DNA of 11,254 nucleotides from Aquabacterium sp. (GTDB taxonomy: Bacteria; Pseudomonadota; Gammaproteobacteria; Burkholderiales; Burkholderiaceae_C), in assembly GCA_017989885.1 (NCBI GenBank), contig JAGNPA010000027.1, positions 1 to 11,254 on the forward strand, read 5' to 3'. Of this stretch, positions 6,886 to 11,254 are shown piece after piece (the stretch's first letter is position 1; every line of letters starts with the position of its first letter). The translations under genes were made by a program, and so were the position numbers. The notes under the pieces are model-generated. The model saw nothing but the letters and a program-made list of their open reading frames with translations. It was not told where the DNA came from and did no database searches.

Positions 6886-9585
6886 ATGTCTGCTCAAGAT
6901 CCCATGGCGTCCGCCCCTCAGGACCAGGATCCCCAAGAAACCCGTGAGTGGCTGGACGCCCTGTCCGCCGTCATCGACTCCGAGGGCCGCGACCGCGCCC
7001 ACCAACTCCTTGAAAATGTGCTCGACCATGCCCGCCAGGCAGGGATCGACATGCCTTTCTCGGCCAATACGGCTTACGTCAACACCATTCCGGTGGAAGA
7101 CCAGGTTCGCAGCCCGGGCAATCTGGAAATCGAGGGACGGCTGCGCGCTTACATGCGCTGGAATGCCATGGCGATGGTGGTCAAGGCCAATCGCCACAAT
7201 CCGGAAGACGGCGGCGATCTGGGCGGTCACATTGGCTCGTTTGCCTCGCTGGCGCACATGTTTGCCGCAGGCTTCAACCATTTCTGGCACGCCGAGAGCG
7301 AAGGCCACGGTGGCGACTGCATCTACTTCCAGGGCCACGTGTCGCCCGGTGTGTATGCCCGCGCCTACTTGGAAGGCCGCCTGACCGAGGAGCAGTTGCT
7401 CAATTTCCGTCAGGAAGTCGATGGCAAGGGGCTGTCGAGCTACCCGCACCCCAAGCTGATGCCGGAGTTCTGGCAGTTCCCGACCGTGTCGATGGGCCTG
7501 GGCCCCTTGATGGCGATCTACCAGGCACGTTTCCTGAAGTACCTGCACGCCCGCGGCATTGCCGACACCAGCAACCGCAAGGTCTGGGTGTTTTGCGGCG
7601 ACGGCGAGATGGACGAGCCCGAATCGCTGGGCGCCATCGGCCTGGCGGCGCGTGAAAAGCTCGACAACCTGATCTTCGTGGTGAACTGCAACCTGCAGCG
7701 TCTGGACGGCCCGGTGCGTGGCAACGGCAAGATCGTTCAGGAACTCGAAGGCGAGTTCCGCGGCTCGGGCTGGAACGTGATCAAGCTGCTGTGGGGCAGC
7801 GAATGGGATGCGCTGCTGGCCAAGGACAAGGACGGCATCATGCGCAAGATCATGATGGACATCCCGGACGGTGACTATCAGGCCATGAAGGCCAACGATG
7901 GCGCCTATGTCCGCAAGCACTTCTTCGAGCGTGATCCACGTGTGGCGGCACTGGTCGCCAACATGACCGACGAGCAGATCTTTGCGCTCAAGCGTGGCGG
8001 CCACGATCCGCAGAAGGTGTACGCGGCTTACCACCGAGCTGTGAATCACAAGGGCCAGCCCTCCGTGCTGTTGATCAAGACGGTCAAAGGCTACGGCATG
8101 GGCAAGGCCGGTGAGGGCAAGAACACCGTTCACCAGACCAAGAAGCTGACGGATGACGACATCCGCTATATGCGTGATCGCTTCAATCTGCCGATCCCGG
8201 ACAGCGAGCTGCCGAAGATCCCGTTCTACAAGCCCTCCGAAGATTCACCGGAGATGCGGTACCTGCACGAGCGTCGCAAGGCACTGGGTGGCTACCTGCC
8301 GCACCGCCGCGTGAAGGCCGACGAGCAGTTCACCATCCCGCCGCTGGACACGTTCAAGGCGGTGCTGGAGCCGACGGTCGAGGGCCGCGAGATTTCCACC
8401 ACCCAGGCGTATGTGCGTTTCCTGACGCAGCTGCTGCGTGACCAGGCCCTGGGCCCCCGTGTGGTGCCCATTCTGGTGGACGAGGCGCGCACCTTCGGCA
8501 TGGAAGGCCTGTTCCGTCAGATCGGCATCTACAACCCTGCAGGTCAACAGTACACCCCGGTCGACAAGGACCAGGTGATGTACTACCGCGAGGACAAGGC
8601 CGGTCAGATCCTGCAAGAAGGCATCAACGAAGCCGGTGGCATGTCGAGCTGGATTGCGGCGGCGACGAGCTACAGCACGAGCAACCGGATCATGATCCCG
8701 TTCTACGTGTACTACTCGATGTTCGGCTTCCAGCGCGTGGGTGACCTGGCCTGGGCGGCCGGTGACATGCAGGCGCGCGGCTTCCTGCTGGGCGGCACGT
8801 CGGGGCGGACCACGCTGAACGGCGAAGGTCTGCAGCACGAAGATGGTCACAGCCACATCCTGGCCGGCACCATCCCGAACTGTGTGTCGTATGACCCGAC
8901 GTTTGCGCACGAAGTGGGCGTGATCCTGCACCATGGCCTCAAGCGCATGGTCGAGAACCAGGAAAACGTGTTCTTCTACCTGACTCTGCTCAACGAGAAC
9001 TATGCGATGCCGGGCCTCAAGCAAGGGACGGAAGAGCAGATCCTCAAGGGCATGTACCTGCTGCAGGAAGGCGAAGCCGGCAAGACCTGCGTGAACCTGC
9101 TGGGTTCGGGCACGATCTTGCGCGAGTCGATCGCCGCCAAGGTGCTGCTGGAGTCCGACTGGGGTCTGTCGGCCAACGTGTGGAGCTGCCCGAGCTTCAA
9201 CGAGCTGACCCGCGATGGTCAGAATGCCGATCGCTTCAACCTGCTGCATCCGCTGGAGACGCCGAAGCTGCCGTTCGTGACGGAGCAGTTGCAGCCGTTC
9301 GACGGCCCCGTGGTGGCATCGACCGACTACATGAAGGCCTACGCAGAGCAGATTCGTCCGTTCATCCCCAAGGGCCGCAGCTACAAGGTGCTGGGCACGG
9401 ACGGTTTCGGTCGCAGCGACTTCCGCAGCAAGCTGCGCGAGCACTTCGAAATCAATCGCCATTACATCGTGGTGGCCGCCCTCAAGGCGCTGGCCGACGA
9501 TGGCAAGTTGCCGCTGGCCAAGGTGGCCGAGGCCATTCAGAAGTACGGGATCAAGGCTGACAAGGTCAACCCGCTGTACGCCTGA
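6886..9585 (+). CDS. aceE: Pyruvate dehydrogenase E1 component, homodimeric type
   Basis: This ThDP-dependent enzyme decarboxylates pyruvate and reductively acetylates the lipoyl group of E2, the entry step from glycolysis to acetyl-CoA. At 899 residues it is slightly longer than E. coli AceE (about 887) and is the single-chain homodimeric E1, not the alpha/beta type. The ThDP/Mg motif begins GDGEMDEPES at 238-247 and closes with NCNLQRLDGP (Asn267, Asn269). His416 in GKNTVHQTKK corresponds by alignment to the E. coli mobile-loop His407. The HEDGHSH block is at 651-657. The ATG at 6886 is chosen over the in-frame ATG at 6904 because GGAG lies 9 nt before it. The N-terminal region (QETREWLDALSAVI) matches the part of E1 that contacts E2. 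It is first in the operon with aceF (102 nt downstream, with a stem-loop between) and the E3 gene, and is divergent from a sensor kinase. No frameshift or missing key residue is seen. Confidence 0.98.
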   Translation: MSAQDPMASAPQDQDPQETREWLDALSAVIDSEGRDRAHQLLENVLDHARQAGIDMPFSANTAYVNTIPVEDQVRSPGNLEIEGRLRAYMRWNAMAMVVKANRHNPEDGGDLGGHIGSFASLAHMFAAGFNHFWHAESEGHGGDCIYFQGHVSPGVYARAYLEGRLTEEQLLNFRQEVDGKGLSSYPHPKLMPEFWQFPTVSMGLGPLMAIYQARFLKYLHARGIADTSNRKVWVFCGDGEMDEPESLGAIGLAAREKLDNLIFVVNCNLQRLDGPVRGNGKIVQELEGEFRGSGWNVIKLLWGSEWDALLAKDKDGIMRKIMMDIPDGDYQAMKANDGAYVRKHFFERDPRVAALVANMTDEQIFALKRGGHDPQKVYAAYHRAVNHKGQPSVLLIKTVKGYGMGKAGEGKNTVHQTKKLTDDDIRYMRDRFNLPIPDSELPKIPFYKPSEDSPEMRYLHERRKALGGYLPHRRVKADEQFTIPPLDTFKAVLEPTVEGREISTTQAYVRFLTQLLRDQALGPRVVPILVDEARTFGMEGLFRQIGIYNPAGQQYTPVDKDQVMYYREDKAGQILQEGINEAGGMSSWIAAATSYSTSNRIMIPFYVYYSMFGFQRVGDLAWAAGDMQARGFLLGGTSGRTTLNGEGLQHEDGHSHILAGTIPNCVSYDPTFAHEVGVILHHGLKRMVENQENVFFYLTLLNENYAMPGLKQGTEEQILKGMYLLQEGEAGKTCVNLLGSGTILRESIAAKVLLESDWGLSANVWSCPSFNELTRDGQNADRFNLLHPLETPKLPFVTEQLQPFDGPVVASTDYMKAYAEQIRPFIPKGRSYKVLGTDGFGRSDFRSKLREHFEINRHYIVVAALKALADDGKLPLAKVAEAIQKYGIKADKVNPLYA

Positions 9586-9607
9586 GGCTCTCAGACACCG
9601 AACCGAG

Positions 9608-9645
9608 GCTCAAGCCCTGCGCCACCGATGTGCGCGGGCTTGGGC
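9608..9645 (+). promoter_or_regulatory. Strong stem-loop between aceE and aceF
   Basis: GCTCAAGCCC (9608-9617) pairs with GGGCTTGGGC (9636-9645) over 10 bp with one G-U pair. After a single bulged T, GCGC (9619-9622) pairs with GCGC (9632-9635) around a 9-nt loop. No T-run follows, so it is not a typical terminator; the distal aceF gene is needed for the complex and transcription must pass through. Possible roles are mRNA 3'-end protection of aceE, a processing site, or partial attenuation that sets E1:E2 ratios. The function is inferred. Confidence 0.55.
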
Positions 9646-9687
9646 TGTCGAACCAACGTATGACGTCGTCCTGAATGGAGACACAAA

Positions 9688-11073
9688 ATGGCATTGATTG
9701 AAGTGAAGGTCCCTGACATTGGGGACTTTGATGAAGTGGCGATCATCGAGGTGCTGGTGAAAGCCGGCGATACCGTGAAGGCCGAACAGAGCTTGATCAC
9801 GGTGGAGTCTGACAAGGCTTCGATGGAAATTCCGTCTTCCCACGCGGGCGTGGTGAAGGAGTTGAGGGTGGCTTTGGGTGACAAGGTGAGCACGGGCTCC
9901 CTGGTCCTGATGCTGGAGACGGCTGATGGTGCCGCTGTGGCTTCGGCTGCCGCAGCAACTGCCGTGGCTGCACCGGCGGCCTCTGCGCCGGCGCCTGAGA
10001 CGGCTCCGGTTGCTGCGCCTGCAGTCCCTGCTTCGGCACCTGCCAGTGCACCCGTGGTGGACACCGCTGCGGTGGCTGCACCGGCTGCCGCTGTCGCGGC
10101 GGCGGTCTTGCCAGCACATCAGCCAGGCACACCTTCGGCGGCTCTGCCGCACGCCTCGCCGAGCATCCGCAAGTTTGCGCGCGAGCTGGGCGTGCCGCTG
10201 GCCGAGGTCAAGGGCTCCGGCTTCAAGGGCCGCATCACCCAGCATGACGTGCAGAACTTCGTGCGCACGGTGATGACGGGCAGCTTGCAGACGGTTGCTC
10301 AGCAGGCCAAGGCCCCGGCGGCGGGATCGGAAGGTGCTTTCCCCGGGCTGCTGCCTTGGCCGAAGGTGGACTTCGCCAAGTTCGGTCCGATCGAGCGCAA
10401 GGACATGTCGCGCATCAAGAAGATCTCGGGCGCGAACCTGCACCGCAACTGGGTGGTGATCCCGCACGTCACGAACCACGACGATGCGGACATCACCGAG
10501 CTGGAAGCCTTCCGGGTTCAGTTGAACAAGGAAAACGAGAAGTCGGGTGTGAAGGTCACGATGCTGGCCTTCATGATCAAGGCGGCCGTGGCAGCGTTGA
10601 AGAAGTTCCCCGAGTTCAACGCCTCGCTGGATGGCGAACAGCTGGTGCTCAAGAACTATTTCCACATCGGCTTTGCGGCGGACACGCCCAATGGCCTGGT
10701 GGTGCCGGTGATCAAGGATGCCGACCAGAAGGGCATCTTCCAGATCAGCCAGGAGATGTCGGAGCTGGCCAAGAAGGCACGCGACGGCAAGCTGGGTCCG
10801 GCCGACATGACGGGCGGTTGCTTCTCGATTTCGTCGCTGGGCGGGATTGGCGGCAAGTACTTCACGCCCATCATCAATGCGCCCGAAGTGGCCATCATGG
10901 GGGTGTGCAAGAGCACCATCGAGCCGAAGTGGGACGGCCAGGCCTTCCAGCCGCGCCTGATGCTGCCGCTGTCGCTGTCGTGGGATCACCGCGTCATCGA
11001 CGGGGCGTCGGCCGCACGCTTCAACGTGTACTTTGCGTCGCTGCTGGCGGATTTCCGCCGCATCGTGCTGTGA
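9688..11073 (+). CDS. aceF: Pyruvate dehydrogenase E2, dihydrolipoamide acetyltransferase
   Basis: E2 forms the core of the complex and transfers acetyl from its lipoyl arm to CoA. The 461-residue protein has one N-terminal lipoyl domain (1-78) with the lipoylated Lys43 in [11 protein letters not shown] flexible Ala/Pro/Val-rich linker (about 79-150) is followed by a peripheral-subunit-binding domain (about 155-192, [15 protein letters not shown] to QHDVQNFV). A second linker precedes the acetyltransferase domain (about 233-461), with the catalytic signature DHRVIDGA (His434, Asp438) near the C-terminus. The start is preceded by GGAG (9677-9680) 7 nt before the ATG. With only one lipoyl domain it is shorter than E. 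coli AceF, which has three. The first 56 residues closely match the start of the next gene. The E3 gene follows after 13 nt. A branched-chain or 2-oxoglutarate E2 is unlikely because it lies directly behind aceE. Confidence 0.97.
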   Translation: MALIEVKVPDIGDFDEVAIIEVLVKAGDTVKAEQSLITVESDKASMEIPSSHAGVVKELRVALGDKVSTGSLVLMLETADGAAVASAAAATAVAAPAASAPAPETAPVAAPAVPASAPASAPVVDTAAVAAPAAAVAAAVLPAHQPGTPSAALPHASPSIRKFARELGVPLAEVKGSGFKGRITQHDVQNFVRTVMTGSLQTVAQQAKAPAAGSEGAFPGLLPWPKVDFAKFGPIERKDMSRIKKISGANLHRNWVVIPHVTNHDDADITELEAFRVQLNKENEKSGVKVTMLAFMIKAAVAALKKFPEFNASLDGEQLVLKNYFHIGFAADTPNGLVVPVIKDADQKGIFQISQEMSELAKKARDGKLGPADMTGGCFSISSLGGIGGKYFTPIINAPEVAIMGVCKSTIEPKWDGQAFQPRLMLPLSLSWDHRVIDGASAARFNVYFASLLADFRRIVL

Positions 11074-11086
11074 TCGGGAGAACGAC

Positions 11087-11254
11087 ATGGCATTGATCGA
11101 CGTACAAGTTCCCGACATGGGTGACTTCAAGGATGTGGCCATCATCGAGGTGCTGGTCAAACCGGGCGACACGGTGAAGGCCGAGCAAAGCCTGGTCACC
11201 GTCGAGTCCGACAAGGCCTCGATGGAGATTCCTTCTTCCCACGCCGGTGTGGTG
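11087..11254 (+). CDS. lpdA: Dihydrolipoyl dehydrogenase (E3) with N-terminal lipoyl domain, 5' part only
   Basis: Only 56 codons are visible before the window ends. They encode a lipoyl domain start ([14 protein letters not shown], then [17 protein letters not shown]) with the lipoyl lysine at position 43. Ungapped comparison with the AceF start gives 49 identical residues of 56. The ATG is preceded by GGGAG (11076-11080) with 6-nt spacing and follows the aceF stop by 13 nt, so translation is probably coupled. The E3 assignment rests on operon order: in betaproteobacteria such as Ralstonia eutropha the gene after E1 and E2 is a dihydrolipoamide dehydrogenase carrying an N-terminal lipoyl domain. 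The FAD-binding motif and redox CxxxxC that would prove this are beyond the window. A second E2-like protein is the alternative. Confidence 0.8.
   Translation, partial: MALIDVQVPDMGDFKDVAIIEVLVKPGDTVKAEQSLVTVESDKASMEIPSSHAGVV

Noticed and set aside
6841..8133. 430-codon minus-strand open frame opposite aceE
   Set aside because: Shadow of aceE; no recognisable motif, and its start abuts the aceE leader only by chance.
8245..9462. 405-codon minus-strand open frame opposite aceE
   Set aside because: Shadow of aceE with His/Arg/Gln-rich translation and no family signature.
9610..11214. 534-codon minus-strand open frame opposite aceF
   Set aside because: Its Arg/Ser-rich middle is the complement of the Ala/Pro linker of aceF; it begins inside the E3 lipoyl domain and has no domain of its own.
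1..11254. Mobile elements, CRISPR arrays, tRNA/rRNA genes, defence or phage genes
   Set aside because: Nearly all bases are covered by intact housekeeping or regulatory genes; no transposase, regularly spaced repeats, tRNA-like folds or compositional break were seen.

Overview
The window reads as chromosomal core-metabolism DNA from a GC-rich betaproteobacterium, most likely of the order Burkholderiales (possibly Comamonadaceae or a relative). The evidence is the homodimeric-type pyruvate dehydrogenase E1 (aceE) followed by aceF and an E3 gene that begins with its own lipoyl domain, the high-GC codon usage, and the neighbouring folD, FixLJ-type two-component pair and oligopeptidase A. The genus cannot be fixed from the sequence alone.

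Layout. Bases 1-6689 hold five genes, all on the minus strand. In their transcription order (right to left) they are: a membrane PDC/PAS sensor histidine kinase (4107-6689); a FixJ/NarL-type response regulator whose start overlaps the kinase stop by 4 bp (3472-4110); a strong Rho-independent terminator (3403-3433); folD (2502-3362); a terminator-like hairpin (2468-2492); prlC/oligopeptidase A (351-2402); and an exported DUF4124-glutaredoxin protein that runs off the left edge (1-322). Bases 6886-11254 hold the plus-strand pyruvate dehydrogenase operon: aceE (E1, 6886-9585), aceF (E2, 9688-11073) and the first 56 codons of the lipoyl-E3 gene (from 11087), cut by the right edge.

How it works together. 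E1 decarboxylates pyruvate, E2 transfers the acetyl group to CoA through its lipoyl arm, and E3 reoxidises the lipoyl group with NAD+. The two-component system is transcribed divergently from this operon across a 196-bp spacer (6690-6885). The spacer contains an AT-rich island with -10-like hexamers on both strands, two nearly identical 9-mers and an inverted repeat. This is where regulation linking the sensor to pyruvate flux could act, but the sensor's ligand and its targets are not visible in the sequence.

No mobile element, CRISPR array, tRNA/rRNA gene, phage gene or recognisable defence system was found. No stretch longer than about 200 bases lacks a gene. I see no clear undescribed system. 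The points most worth a second look are the sensor-PDH divergent control region, the duplicated lipoyl domain on E3, the aceE-aceF stem-loop and the DUF4124-glutaredoxin fusion.
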